This document shows, in pieces, positions 1 through 8,375 of a stretch of DNA of 64,000 nucleotides. The DNA lies in the NCBI GenBank assembly GCA_002213445.1, contig NJIE01000023.1, forward strand, positions 142,540-206,539. Direction: 5' to 3'. Position 1 is the first letter of the stretch. Each line of letters opens with the position of its first letter. Made by a program: the position numbers and the translations under genes. The DNA is from Xenophilus sp. AP218F (lineage in GTDB: Bacteria > Pseudomonadota > Gammaproteobacteria > Burkholderiales > Chromobacteriaceae). Below the pieces are notes generated by a model. The model made no database searches and had not been told where the DNA came from. It saw only the letters and a list, made by a program, of their open reading frames with translations.

Positions 1-1
1 C

Positions 2-307
2 AGCGAAATCATCGGCACCACCTTCATGGCCGAGGCGGCGCGCGGCGGCGGCTATCTGGGCTACATCGTGATGGCGCTGGCGCTCGCCCTGTCTTATTAC
101 CTGCTGTCCCTCTCGCTCAAGGCGATATCGGTCGGCGTCGCCTACGCCGTCTGGGAAGGCTTGGGGCTGGTGGGGCTGACCCTGGTCGGCGTCCACCTGT
201 TTGGCGAAACGCTGGTGGCCCAGGAGCTGATCGGACTGGCGCTGGCCCTGATCGGCCTCGCCTGCGTGACTCTGGGCGAGCAAGATGACGGGGAGGCAGC
301 GGCATGA
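2..307 (+). CDS. mdtJ: SMR-family efflux subunit MdtJ (5' end outside window)
   Basis: The reading frame is open from the window edge, so the start codon lies upstream. The visible part has three hydrophobic segments and the SMR signature around VAYAVWEGLGL, which matches MdtJ. It ends in a short acidic tail. Its stop overlaps the start of the next gene (ATGA at 304-307), the arrangement expected for the heterodimeric MdtJI inner-membrane exporter, known in E. coli for spermidine export. The family assignment is firm; the substrate here is inferred from E. coli. Confidence 0.85.
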   Translation, partial: SEIIGTTFMAEAARGGGYLGYIVMALALALSYYLLSLSLKAISVGVAYAVWEGLGLVGLTLVGVHLFGETLVAQELIGLALALIGLACVTLGEQDDGEAAA

Positions 308-624
308 AGATTGTCTACCTGTGCCTGGTCGCGGCGTCGGCGCTGATCGACGTCTGCGCCAACATGATGCTGGAAAAATCGGACGGCTTTCGCCGCAAGC
401 TGTGGGGCGCCGGCGCCATTTTGCTGCTGTGGCTGGCTTTTGCGCTGCTGGGCCAGGCCGTGAAAGGCATCGATCTGGCGATCGCCTACGCGCTGTGGGG
501 TTCGATCGGCATCCTCGGCACCGCCATCGGCGGCCAGCTGCTGTACCGGCAAAAGCTCAAGCCCATCGGCTGGGCCGGCATCGGCATCGTCGCGGCGGCG
601 GTGGTCACCTTGTCCACCGTATAA
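304..624 (+). CDS. mdtI: SMR-family efflux subunit MdtI
   Basis: A 106-residue protein with four predicted membrane helices. The conserved stretch DGFRRKL near residue 27 and QAVKGIDLAIAYALWG near residue 50 are characteristic of MdtI. The start overlaps the mdtJ stop by 4 bp, indicating translational coupling and a two-gene operon. It is expected to pair with MdtJ in the inner membrane as a proton-coupled polyamine or drug exporter. A strong hairpin with a T run follows 74 bp downstream. Confidence 0.87.
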   Translation: MKIVYLCLVAASALIDVCANMMLEKSDGFRRKLWGAGAILLLWLAFALLGQAVKGIDLAIAYALWGSIGILGTAIGGQLLYRQKLKPIGWAGIGIVAAAVVTLSTV

Positions 625-697
625 ACAGCCAGGCCCGAAAATTCCACCGTCCCGACCGGGACCACGGCGAAATTTTCAGGCCCGCCTGAAAACCGGA

Positions 698-724
698 AGG
701 GGAGGCGTTCGGCCTCCCCTTTTT
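698..724 (+). terminator. Rho-independent terminator of mdtJI
   Basis: A perfect 9-bp stem (AGGGGAGGC / GCCTCCCCT) with a 5-nt loop is followed by five T residues on the plus strand. The minus strand has no T run after the stem, so it mainly serves mdtJI rather than the convergent ilvD. Confidence 0.85.
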
Positions 725-779
725 CCATCCCGCCGCGCATGGCGCGTCGCCTCTGCCAGGGACGACGCCCTGGCCCGGA

Positions 780-2636
780 TTATCGGCGTTCCACTTGCGA
801 CACGTCGCGCACCGCGCCGGTATCGGCGCTGGTGGTCATCGCCGCGTAGGCGCGCAGCGCCGGGCTGACTGCCCGGTCGCGGCCCCGCGGCCGCCAGGCG
901 TCGCAGCCCCTGGCTTCCATCGCGGCGCGACGTTGCGCCAAGGTCTCGTCCGATACGGCCAGGTGGATGCGACGGTTCGGAATGTCGATTTCCACCGTGT
1001 CGCCCTCCTCCGCCAAACCGATCGCGCCGCCCTCGGCCGCTTCCGGCGACACATGGCCGATGGACAGGCCCGAGGTGCCGCCGGAAAAGCGGCCGTCGGT
1101 GAGCAAGGCGCAGGCCTTGCCCAGGCCCTTGGACTTGAGATAACTGGTGGGGTACAGCATTTCCTGCATGCCCGGCCCGCCCTTGGGGCCTTCGTAGCGG
1201 ATGATGACGATGTCGCCGGCTACGATGCGGTCGGCGAGGATGGCGTCCACCGCCGCGTCCTGGCTCTCGAAAATGCGGGCGCGGCCGGTAAACTTGAGGA
1301 TGGATTCATCCACCCCCGCCGTTTTGACGATGCAGCCGCGCTCGGCGATATTGCCGTACAGCACCGCCAGGCCGCCGTCCTGCGAATAGGCGTGGGCCTT
1401 GTCGCGGATGCAGCCCTCGGCGCGGTCATTATCCAGCGCCGGGTAGCGCATGCTCTGGCTGAAGGCGATGGTGGTGGCCACCCCGCCCGGCGCGGCGCGG
1501 TAGAAGCGGTGCGGCTCGCTACCCTCGTCGTGGCACATCACGTCCCACTGCTCGATGGCCGCGCCTAGGCTGGGGCTGTGCACGGTGGGCACGTCGCGGC
1601 GGATCAGGCCGGCGCGGTCCAGTTCGGCCAGGATGCCGATCACGCCGCCGGCGCGGTGCACGTCTTCCATATGGTACTTCTGCGTCGCCGGCGCCACCTT
1701 GGACAAACAGGGCACGCCGCGGCTGATGCGGTCGATGTCGGCCATCTTGAAATCCACCCCGGCCTCGCTGGCCGCGGCCAGCAGGTGCAGCACGGTGTTG
1801 GTGGAGCCGCCCATCGCCACGTCCAGGCTCATCGCGTTCTCGAACGCCTCCCTGGTGGCGATGCTGCGCGGCAGCACGCTGGCGTCGTCCTGTTCGTAAT
1901 AGCGTTTGGCGATATCGACGATCAAGCGGCCGGCCCGCAGGAACAGCTCCTTGCGGTCGGCGTGGGTGGCCACCAGGCTGCCGTTGCCGGGCAAGCTGAG
2001 GCCCAGCGCCTCGGTCAGGCAGTTCATCGAGTTGGCGGTGAACATGCCGGAACAGGAACCGCAGGTCGGGCAGGCGGAGCGCTCCACGCGCTCCACGTCC
2101 TCGTTGGACACCGCGCTGTTGGCGGCCTCCACCATGGCGTCCACCAGGTCCAGCTTGCGCACTTCATCGCCCCACTGCACCTTGCCGGCCTCCATCGGCC
2201 CGCCGGAGACGAAGATCACCGGGATGTTGAGCCGCAGCGCGGCCATCAGCATGCCGGGGGTGATCTTGTCGCAGTTGGAGATGCACACCAGCGCGTCGGC
2301 GCAGTGGGCGTTGACCATGTACTCCACGCTGTCGGCGATCAGGTCGCGGGAAGGCAGGCTGTAGAGCATGCCGCCGTGACCCATGGCGATGCCGTCGTCG
2401 ATGGCGATGGTGTTGAATTCCTTGGCCACGCCGCCGGCTTTTTCAATTTCGCGCGCCACCAGCTGGCCCATATTGTGCAGATGCACGTGGCCGGGCACGA
2501 ACTGGGTGAAGGAGTTGGCGATGGCGATGATGGGCTTGCCGAAGTCGGCGTCGGTCATGCCGGTGGCGCGCCACAGGGCGCGGGCACCCGCCATGTTGCG
2601 GCCGGCGGTGGAGGTGCGGGAACGATATTGGGGCAT
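780..2636 (-). CDS. ilvD: Dihydroxy-acid dehydratase
   Basis: A 618-residue IlvD, the usual length. It dehydrates 2,3-dihydroxy-isovalerate and its methyl analogue to 2-oxo acids, the third step of valine and isoleucine synthesis. Cysteines for the Fe-S cluster are visible in [12 protein letters not shown] (about residue 122) and [11 protein letters not shown] (about residue 195). The C-terminal swivel domain carries [10 protein letters not shown]. The frame stays open far upstream, but homology begins at MPQYRSRT, so the ATG at 2636 is chosen. It is divergent from lgt. Confidence 0.95.
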   Translation of the reverse strand: MPQYRSRTSTAGRNMAGARALWRATGMTDADFGKPIIAIANSFTQFVPGHVHLHNMGQLVAREIEKAGGVAKEFNTIAIDDGIAMGHGGMLYSLPSRDLIADSVEYMVNAHCADALVCISNCDKITPGMLMAALRLNIPVIFVSGGPMEAGKVQWGDEVRKLDLVDAMVEAANSAVSNEDVERVERSACPTCGSCSGMFTANSMNCLTEALGLSLPGNGSLVATHADRKELFLRAGRLIVDIAKRYYEQDDASVLPRSIATREAFENAMSLDVAMGGSTNTVLHLLAAASEAGVDFKMADIDRISRGVPCLSKVAPATQKYHMEDVHRAGGVIGILAELDRAGLIRRDVPTVHSPSLGAAIEQWDVMCHDEGSEPHRFYRAAPGGVATTIAFSQSMRYPALDNDRAEGCIRDKAHAYSQDGGLAVLYGNIAERGCIVKTAGVDESILKFTGRARIFESQDAAVDAILADRIVAGDIVIIRYEGPKGGPGMQEMLYPTSYLKSKGLGKACALLTDGRFSGGTSGLSIGHVSPEAAEGGAIGLAEEGDTVEIDIPNRRIHLAVSDETLAQRRAAMEARGCDAWRPRGRDRAVSPALRAYAAMTTSADTGAVRDVSQVERR

Positions 2637-2787
2637 GCGAATTCCTTGAAATTGAACGGATACCAGTGGCCAGTGTTCGCAAGCCCGGGCCGGATAGGCC
2701 GGGCCGGCTGTTCCGCGGGTGCCGGGCAGAACAGCGCCGGGCCGGCGGGCGGCGGGTGTGCCGCGCGACGGCGAGGAACGCTTTCCG

Positions 2788-2793
2788 TATAAT
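2788..2793 (+). promoter_or_regulatory. Probable -10 box for lgt
   Basis: A consensus TATAAT lies about 42 bp before the lgt ATG, in the intergenic region shared with ilvD. No good -35 is visible 16-18 bp upstream, so recognition may depend on an activator or a weak -35. Confidence 0.45.
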
Positions 2794-2834
2794 TCGATCC
2801 ATTCTCTTTTACCGCAAACGCACATCACTGACAA

Positions 2835-3686
2835 ATGCTTACCCACCCACAGTTCGACCCCGTCGCCATCCAGCTGGGCCCGCTGGCCGTTCACTGGTAC
2901 GGCCTGATGTATCTGCTGGGCTTCGCCCTGTTCCTGATGCTGGGCAACTATCGCATCCGCCAGGGCCAGACCTTCCTGACCTCCAAACAGCTGGACGACA
3001 TGCTGACCTACGGCGCGCTGGGCGTGGTGCTGGGCGGACGGCTGGGCGAAGTGCTGTTCTACCAGCCGGGCTATTACTTCAGCCACCCGCTGGAGATCTT
3101 CATGGTGTGGAAAGGCGGCATGTCCTTCCACGGCGGCTTCCTCGGCGTGCTGATCGCCATGGCGCTGTACGCCAGAAAACTGGGCCGCGGCTTCTGGGAG
3201 CTGACCGACTTCATCGCGCCGCTGGTGCCGCTGGGCCTGGCCGCCGGCCGCTTCGGCAACTTCATCAACGGCGAGCTGTGGGGCCGCGCGGCCAGCCCCG
3301 ATCTGCCGTGGGCGATGCTGTTCCCGCAAGCGCGGATGGCCGACCTGATGGAAGCGCAAAATTCTTCCGACCTGATGCACGCCCTGCTGCAATACGGCGG
3401 CCTGCCGCGCCACCCCTCGCAGCTGTACGAGTTCGCGCTGGAAGGCATCGTGCTGTTCGGCCTGTTGTGGTGGTACAGCGCCAGGCGGCGCGCCACCGGC
3501 CAGGTGTCGGCGGTATTCCTGATCGGCTACGGCCTCGCCCGCTTCTGCAGCGAATTCTTCCGCACCCCGGACGCCGGCATCTTCGGCCAGTCCGACGTGA
3601 TCAGCATGGGCCAGTGGCTGAGCCTGCCGATGATCATCGTCGGCGCGGGGCTGTTCGTGTTTTTCGGCAAGCGCCGGCCTGCCTGA
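2835..3686 (+). CDS. lgt: Prolipoprotein diacylglyceryl transferase
   Basis: A 283-residue polytopic inner-membrane enzyme that transfers diacylglycerol from phosphatidylglycerol to the lipobox cysteine of prolipoproteins, the first step of lipoprotein maturation. Conserved blocks are visible: [11 protein letters not shown] near the N-terminus, [20 protein letters not shown] with the key histidine, and [14 protein letters not shown] (the Lgt signature). The SQLYE and RFCSEFFR segments are also present. There is no obvious Shine-Dalgarno before this ATG, but it matches the family N-terminus. Confidence 0.95.
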   Translation: MLTHPQFDPVAIQLGPLAVHWYGLMYLLGFALFLMLGNYRIRQGQTFLTSKQLDDMLTYGALGVVLGGRLGEVLFYQPGYYFSHPLEIFMVWKGGMSFHGGFLGVLIAMALYARKLGRGFWELTDFIAPLVPLGLAAGRFGNFINGELWGRAASPDLPWAMLFPQARMADLMEAQNSSDLMHALLQYGGLPRHPSQLYEFALEGIVLFGLLWWYSARRRATGQVSAVFLIGYGLARFCSEFFRTPDAGIFGQSDVISMGQWLSLPMIIVGAGLFVFFGKRRPA

Positions 3687-3701
3687 TTCCGCAGCCTTCC
3701 C

Positions 3702-3725
3702 AAGCCGGCTATGCCGGCTTTTTTT
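3702..3725 (+). terminator. Terminator of lgt
   Basis: An 8-bp stem AAGCCGGC / GCCGGCTT with a TAT loop runs into a run of seven T residues. It lies 16 bp after the lgt stop. Confidence 0.88.
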
Positions 3726-3877
3726 GCGCCGCCAATCGACGATTAACAACAAAAGAAATAAAGAAGTAATTTTTAATAATTTTACGATCTTTGCAGAAGC
3801 GCTTAGCATGCAAACCATTCGATGCCAAACGTATTGCAGCCTGGCATCGCCCATGTCACGGACTCAAAGGTTTCGCC

Positions 3878-4681
3878 ATGCAAAAAGCCCTCGCTCTCGC
3901 CATTACCCTGGCCCTGACTTCCACCGCCGCCCTGGCCGATCGGCTGGACGACATCAAGAAAGCCGGCGTGCTGCGCGTCGCCGCCTTCGACAGCAACCCG
4001 CCGTTCGGCTTCCTCGACGCCAAAACCCGCCAGATTTCCGGCCTGGACGTGGACGTGGCCCAGCACATCGCCAAGAAGCTGGGCGTGAAGCTGCAGCTGA
4101 TCCCGACCAACCCGGCCAACCGCGTGCCGCTGTTGGTGTCCGGCAAGGCCGATATCGTGGCCGCCAACTTCACGGTCACCGACGAGCGCAAGAAGCAGGT
4201 GGACTTCAGCCTGCCTTACTTCGCCTCCGGCCAGCAGTTCATCGCCCGCAAGGGCTCGCTGCAGAAGCCGGAGCAGCTGGCCGGCCTGCGCGTGGGCGTG
4301 GACAAGGGCACCACCCAGGAAGTGACGCTGCGCGAGAAGTACCCGAAGACCACCGTGGTGGCCTACGACGACACCCCGCTGGCCTTCACCGCGCTGCGCA
4401 ACGGCAACGTGCAGGCGATCAGCCAGGACGGCTCCAAGCTGGCCGCGCTCCTCGCCAACGCGCCGGACAAGGCCAAGTTCGAGCTGGCCCCCTTCACGCT
4501 GACCCGCGAATACCAGGCCATCGGCCTGCCCAAGGGCGAAGCGCGTCTGGCCAAGACGGTGAACGAAACCCTGCAGCAGCTGGAAAAGAGCGGCGAAGCG
4601 GCCAAGATCTACGACCGCTGGTTCGGCCCCAAGACCAAGGCGCCGCTGCCGCGCGACTTCAAGATCGGCGACGCGAGCTGA
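3878..4681 (+). CDS. Polar amino-acid ABC transporter, periplasmic substrate-binding protein
   Basis: A 267-residue SBP_bac_3 (cluster 3) protein. The chosen ATG at 3878 gives a clean signal peptide ending STAALA-D at about residue 22. An in-frame ATG 87 bp upstream would precede it with a non-signal sequence. Typical motifs are GVLRVAAFDSNPPFGF, GLDVDVAQHIAKKLG and the hinge region DIVAANFTVTDERKK. It captures a polar amino acid in the periplasm and delivers it to the two permeases encoded next. The exact ligand cannot be read from sequence; glutamate, aspartate or cystine-like compounds are all possible. Confidence 0.88.
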   Translation: MQKALALAITLALTSTAALADRLDDIKKAGVLRVAAFDSNPPFGFLDAKTRQISGLDVDVAQHIAKKLGVKLQLIPTNPANRVPLLVSGKADIVAANFTVTDERKKQVDFSLPYFASGQQFIARKGSLQKPEQLAGLRVGVDKGTTQEVTLREKYPKTTVVAYDDTPLAFTALRNGNVQAISQDGSKLAALLANAPDKAKFELAPFTLTREYQAIGLPKGEARLAKTVNETLQQLEKSGEAAKIYDRWFGPKTKAPLPRDFKIGDAS

Positions 4682-4703
4682 GCCTTCGCTTCCCTCTCTC
4701 CGC

Positions 4704-4729
4704 AACCGCCGGCGCCTGCCGGCGGTTTT
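4704..4729 (+). terminator. Attenuating hairpin between binding-protein and permease genes
   Basis: A perfect 10-bp stem AACCGCCGGC / GCCGGCGGTT with a 4-nt loop is followed by only a few T residues. It lies 23 bp after the binding-protein stop and before the permeases. Such partial terminators usually keep binding-protein mRNA in excess over permease mRNA. Confidence 0.65.
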
Positions 4730-4758
4730 GCCGTTTCACGCAGTAGAAAGAACACCGC

Positions 4759-5499
4759 ATGACTCCCCCTTCCTGGCTTGGCCACAGCTGGCTGGAGCCG
4801 CACTATCTGGGCTGGCTGCTCAAGGGCGCGCTGCTCACCGCCTGGCTGGCGCTGCTGGTGATATTCGCCGCCAGCCTGCTCGGCATCCTGCTCACCGCCT
4901 GGCAGGACAGCCGCTGGCGGCCACTGGCCTGGGCCGGCCGGCTCTTCGTCAGCCTGCATCGCAACACGCCCCTGATGGTGCAGCTGCTGCTGTGGTACTT
5001 CGGCGTGGCCGGCTTGCTGCCGGACGAGCTGAAATTCTGGCTCAACACGCCGCGCGCGCTGGCGCTGCCGCTGGGCCTCTCGCTGCCGTGGCCGTCGTTT
5101 GAATTCCTGGCCGCCTTCACCGCGCTGACGCTGTACAGCGCCAGCTTCATCTGCGGCGAATTGCAGGCCGGCCTCAACGCGGTGCCGGCCGGACAGCGGC
5201 TGGCCGCCCGCGCGCTGGGCATGTCCGCCTGGCAGACGCTGGTTCTGGTGGTGCTGCCGCAGGCCTGGCAGTACGCGCGCCGGCCGCTGCTTGGCCAGTA
5301 CACCGCCGTCGTCAAGAACACCTCGCTGACCATGGCCATCGGCCTGGCCGAGCTGTCCTACGCCTCGCGTCAGGTGGAAACCGAAACGCTGCTCGCCTTC
5401 CAGGCCTTCGCCGTCGCCACTCTGCTGTATCTGGCGCTGGTGCTGGCCACCCAATGGCTGGGCCACCGGCCCGACCCGATCTGGAGGGCGCTGCGATGA
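4759..5499 (+). CDS. Amino-acid ABC transporter permease (GltJ/HisQ type)
   Basis: A 246-residue inner-membrane permease with about five helices. It carries the amino-acid-permease pattern FVSLHRNTPLMVQLLLWYF near residue 58 and the cytoplasmic EAA-like loop AARALGMSAWQTLVLVVLPQA near residue 152, which contacts the ATPase. It overlaps the next permease by 4 bp (ATGA), so the two are translationally coupled and probably form a heterodimer. No ATP-binding gene follows within the window. Confidence 0.88.
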   Translation: MTPPSWLGHSWLEPHYLGWLLKGALLTAWLALLVIFAASLLGILLTAWQDSRWRPLAWAGRLFVSLHRNTPLMVQLLLWYFGVAGLLPDELKFWLNTPRALALPLGLSLPWPSFEFLAAFTALTLYSASFICGELQAGLNAVPAGQRLAARALGMSAWQTLVLVVLPQAWQYARRPLLGQYTAVVKNTSLTMAIGLAELSYASRQVETETLLAFQAFAVATLLYLALVLATQWLGHRPDPIWRALR

Positions 5500-6179
5500 T
5501 GCCGCCGGTGATACGCGACAATCTGGATTATCTGCTGTGGGGCAACCTGGCCCAGGGCGAGCCCGGCGGCTTGCTGCTGACCGCGCTGCTGAGCCTAGCG
5601 GCCGCCGTCGCCGCCAGCCTGCTCGGCCTCGCGCTCGGCGTCGCCCTGCGCATGGGGCCGCCCCGGCTGCAGGCGGCGCTCGCCGGCGTCACCGCCCTGC
5701 TGCGCGCCATTCCGGTGCTGATGCTGATCTTCTGGTGCTACTTCCTGCTGCCCTTGCTGTTCGGCGTCGATATTCCGGGCATCGCCACCGTGATTCTGGC
5801 GCTGGCGCTGATTCACGCCGCCTATCTGGGCCAGACGGTGCTGTCCGGGCTGGACGCGGTCGGCCGCGGCCAGTGGCAGGCGGGGCTGGCGCTGGGCTTC
5901 AGCCGCTGGCAGACGCTGCGCGCGCTGATCCTGCCGCAGGCCTTGCGCATCATGCTGCCATCCTTCGTCAATCAGTGGATCTCGCTGCTGAAGGACAGCT
6001 CGCTGGCCTACATCGTCGGCGTGGCGGAATTCACCTTCGTCGCCACCCAGGTCAACAACCGCGAGCAGGTCTATCCGCTGGAAGTCTTCGCCGCCATCGC
6101 CGTCGGCTACCTCCTGCTGTGCGGCGCGCTGCAACTGGCCGGCCACCTCGCCGGCCGGCGCTGGCGGCCGCTGACGTGA
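5496..6179 (+). CDS. Amino-acid ABC transporter permease (GltK/HisM type)
   Basis: A 227-residue permease partner of the preceding gene. Its ATG at 5496 overlaps the upstream stop. An earlier in-frame ATG would lie deep inside the upstream gene and is not used. The family motif LLRAIPVLMLIFWCYF and the EAA loop GLALGFSRWQTLRALILPQA are visible. Together with the upstream genes it forms an importer lacking its ATPase subunit locally; the ATPase must come from another locus. Confidence 0.88.
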   Translation: MMPPVIRDNLDYLLWGNLAQGEPGGLLLTALLSLAAAVAASLLGLALGVALRMGPPRLQAALAGVTALLRAIPVLMLIFWCYFLLPLLFGVDIPGIATVILALALIHAAYLGQTVLSGLDAVGRGQWQAGLALGFSRWQTLRALILPQALRIMLPSFVNQWISLLKDSSLAYIVGVAEFTFVATQVNNREQVYPLEVFAAIAVGYLLLCGALQLAGHLAGRRWRPLT

Positions 6180-6180
6180 A

Positions 6181-6214
6181 CGCGGCCGGCCCGCCTCGCG
6201 GCGGGCCGGCCGCG
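6181..6214. terminator. 15-bp perfect hairpin between convergent genes
   Basis: CGCGGCCGGCCCGCC pairs perfectly with its complement across a TCGC loop. It sits between the permease stop and the end of the convergent peptidase gene. It lacks a T run on either strand, so it may act as an mRNA 3' stabiliser or block readthrough rather than being a classic terminator. Confidence 0.55.
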
Positions 6215-6228
6215 CAGCCAGGCCTGGC

Positions 6229-8094
6229 TCAGTCCAGATGCTTCTTGAAGAACTTCTCCATCGCGCCGTAGGCTTCGAAGCGGTTTTCCTCGTTGTGGAA
6301 GCCGTGGCCTTCGTTGTCCTTGACGATGTATTCCACCTCCACCCCGCGCTTCTTCAGCGCGTCGACGATCTGATTGGATTCGTTGATGTTGACGCGCGGG
6401 TCCTTGGCGCCTTGCAGCACCAATAGCGGGGTCTGGATGCGGTCGACATGGAACACCGGCGAACGCTCGCGCAGCAATGCCTTGTCCTTCTCCGGATGGC
6501 CCACCATCTCGTACATGGAGTCGAGGAAAGGCTTCCAGTACGGCGGGATGGTGGTCATGAAGGTGAACAGATTGGACACCCCCACGTAGTCCACCGCGCA
6601 GCGGTACAGCTCCGGGGTCTTGGTGATGCCGGCGAGCGTGGCGTAGCCGCCGTAGCTGCCGCCGTAAATGCACACCCGCTTGGGATCGGCTACGCCGGCT
6701 TGCTCCAGCCACTTGACGCCGTCGGTGACGTCGTCCTGCATCTTGCCGCCCCACTCCTTGAACGATGCTTCCCAGAACTGGCGGCCGTAGCCGGTGGAGC
6801 CGCGGAAGTTCATCTGCAGCACCGCCCAGCCGCGGCTGGCGAAGAACTGCGCCTCCGGATTGAAGCCCCAGCTGTCGCGCGCCCACGGCCCGCCGTGCGG
6901 GTTGACGATCACCGGCAGGCCCTTGGCGCTCTCCTTGCCCTTGGGCAAAGTCAGGTAGCCGTTGATGGTCAGGCCGTCGCGGCTTTGGTACTGGATGGGC
7001 TGCATGCTGGCCATCTGGTCCTCTTTCAGCCACGGCGTGATTTCGGCAAGCAAAGTCAGCTTGTCGCCGGCGCGGTCGTAGAGGTAGCGCTTGCCCTGGG
7101 TCTTGTCGCTCCACACCGCCACCACGAAGCGGTTTTCGGCGCGATTGGACGACTGGATATCTACCTGATAGCCGGGGAAATGGGCTTCCAGCTTGGCCAG
7201 CAAGGCCTTGCTGTCGGCGTCGAAGCACTCGCGGCCGGGCTTGTCGGTTTCAAAGGCGGCGCAGGTAATCACCTTGCGCTTGCGCGAATAGCTCAGGCCG
7301 TCCACGTCCACATCCTGGCGGGCGTAGACTTCGCGGACTTCCTTGCCGGTTTTCGGGTCGTACTCGACGATGGCGCTCTTGTCGCGGCCCAGATTGCTGC
7401 TGGCGTAGAAACGCTGGTTGTCGAAGGTGAAGAACAGCGGCGCGAAGCTCTCGCGGAAGGTGGTGGTGAGCAGCTTGCGGAACTTTTCGCCGGGCTTGTC
7501 GCGGTACAGCACGGTGTTGTTGACGCCGTCGGTTTCGATGGCGATGCGGATATTGCCCTTGTGGTCGGTCTGCCAGCTGGACACCTTGCCCGGGTTTTCC
7601 GCCTCCAGCTTGAGCTGGCCGGTTTTCAGGTTGAGGCGGTAGACGTCGAAGACTTCGCGGTTGCGCTTGTTGAGCCCCACCAGCAGCTCGTCGTCGCGGT
7701 CGATCAGGCTGTCGACGATCTCGGCGCGCACGCCGGGGAAAGGCGTCAGGTCGCGGGTCTTGCCGCTTTTCAAATCCACGCTGTAGAGGTGGAAGTTCTC
7801 GTCGCCGCCGTTGTCCTTGGCGTACACCAGCCGGTCATTGCCCTTCCAGAAGTAGCCGGACAGATCGCGATCCTTGATGGCGGTGACGCGCTGGTCGGGC
7901 TTGCCCGGCCGGCGCACCACGATATTGCGGCGCGACTCCCACGGCGACAGGAAGGCCACGCTCTTGCCGTCCGGCGACACGGTGAAATTGCTTTGTTGCG
8001 GGTTGCGGAAGAAGTCGCGCAGCGGAATCTCGTCGGCGAAAGCCGAGCCGGCCAGCAGCGAAGCCGCCAGCAAGGTAAGGGTATGGACTTTCAA
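6229..8094 (-). CDS. S9-family (prolyl oligopeptidase-like) peptidase, exported
   Basis: A 621-residue protein with a signal peptide (cleavage after about residue 20, GSAFA). An N-terminal beta-propeller-like region (residues about 30-350) is followed by a C-terminal alpha/beta-hydrolase domain. The nucleophile motif YGGSYGGYA lies at about residue 480. The catalytic Asp is probable in GAKDPRVN near 568 and the His in NEGHGF near 598. It resembles dipeptidyl or acylaminoacyl peptidases that cleave short peptides in the periplasm. It is divergent from a second exported peptidase, suggesting a role in peptide scavenging. Confidence 0.88.
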   Translation of the reverse strand: MKVHTLTLLAASLLAGSAFADEIPLRDFFRNPQQSNFTVSPDGKSVAFLSPWESRRNIVVRRPGKPDQRVTAIKDRDLSGYFWKGNDRLVYAKDNGGDENFHLYSVDLKSGKTRDLTPFPGVRAEIVDSLIDRDDELLVGLNKRNREVFDVYRLNLKTGQLKLEAENPGKVSSWQTDHKGNIRIAIETDGVNNTVLYRDKPGEKFRKLLTTTFRESFAPLFFTFDNQRFYASSNLGRDKSAIVEYDPKTGKEVREVYARQDVDVDGLSYSRKRKVITCAAFETDKPGRECFDADSKALLAKLEAHFPGYQVDIQSSNRAENRFVVAVWSDKTQGKRYLYDRAGDKLTLLAEITPWLKEDQMASMQPIQYQSRDGLTINGYLTLPKGKESAKGLPVIVNPHGGPWARDSWGFNPEAQFFASRGWAVLQMNFRGSTGYGRQFWEASFKEWGGKMQDDVTDGVKWLEQAGVADPKRVCIYGGSYGGYATLAGITKTPELYRCAVDYVGVSNLFTFMTTIPPYWKPFLDSMYEMVGHPEKDKALLRERSPVFHVDRIQTPLLVLQGAKDPRVNINESNQIVDALKKRGVEVEYIVKDNEGHGFHNEENRFEAYGAMEKFFKKHLD

Positions 8095-8284
8095 CGCTGT
8101 TTCCTCGGAAAAATGCTATGAACCACCTGGCGGGAACCGCCCGGACCTGGCCATGCCCGCGGGCACGGCGAGACTTCGATGTTAATGCGATAAGATTCCG
8201 CGCCGCAAACATGCCATGCAATTTTCAGCAAATTGCAGCATCGTGCCATCAACTTTCAGCAATGCGGCATATCCTGCGGCAGAC

Positions 8285-8313
8285 TTGACTCCCATCAATC
8301 AGAATGAATAAGC
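8285..8313 (+). promoter_or_regulatory. Candidate promoter of the M14 peptidase gene
   Basis: TTGACT is followed after a 17-nt spacer by ATAAGC, about 65-90 bp before the ATG at 8376. The -35 is good and the -10 weak. The surrounding 280-bp divergent region has two TTTCAGCAA words at about 8222 and 8251 but nothing else recognised. Confidence 0.35.
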
Positions 8314-8375
8314 GTATTCGGTTTTGGCGCAAGCTGGCGTAGCCTGTGGCGGCTCAACACACACAGGAGCCTGAA

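Noticed and set aside
2637..3854. Long in-frame N-terminal extension of ilvD across lgt
   Set aside because: It is antisense to lgt, has no IlvD similarity, and the ATG at 2636 gives the normal IlvD length.
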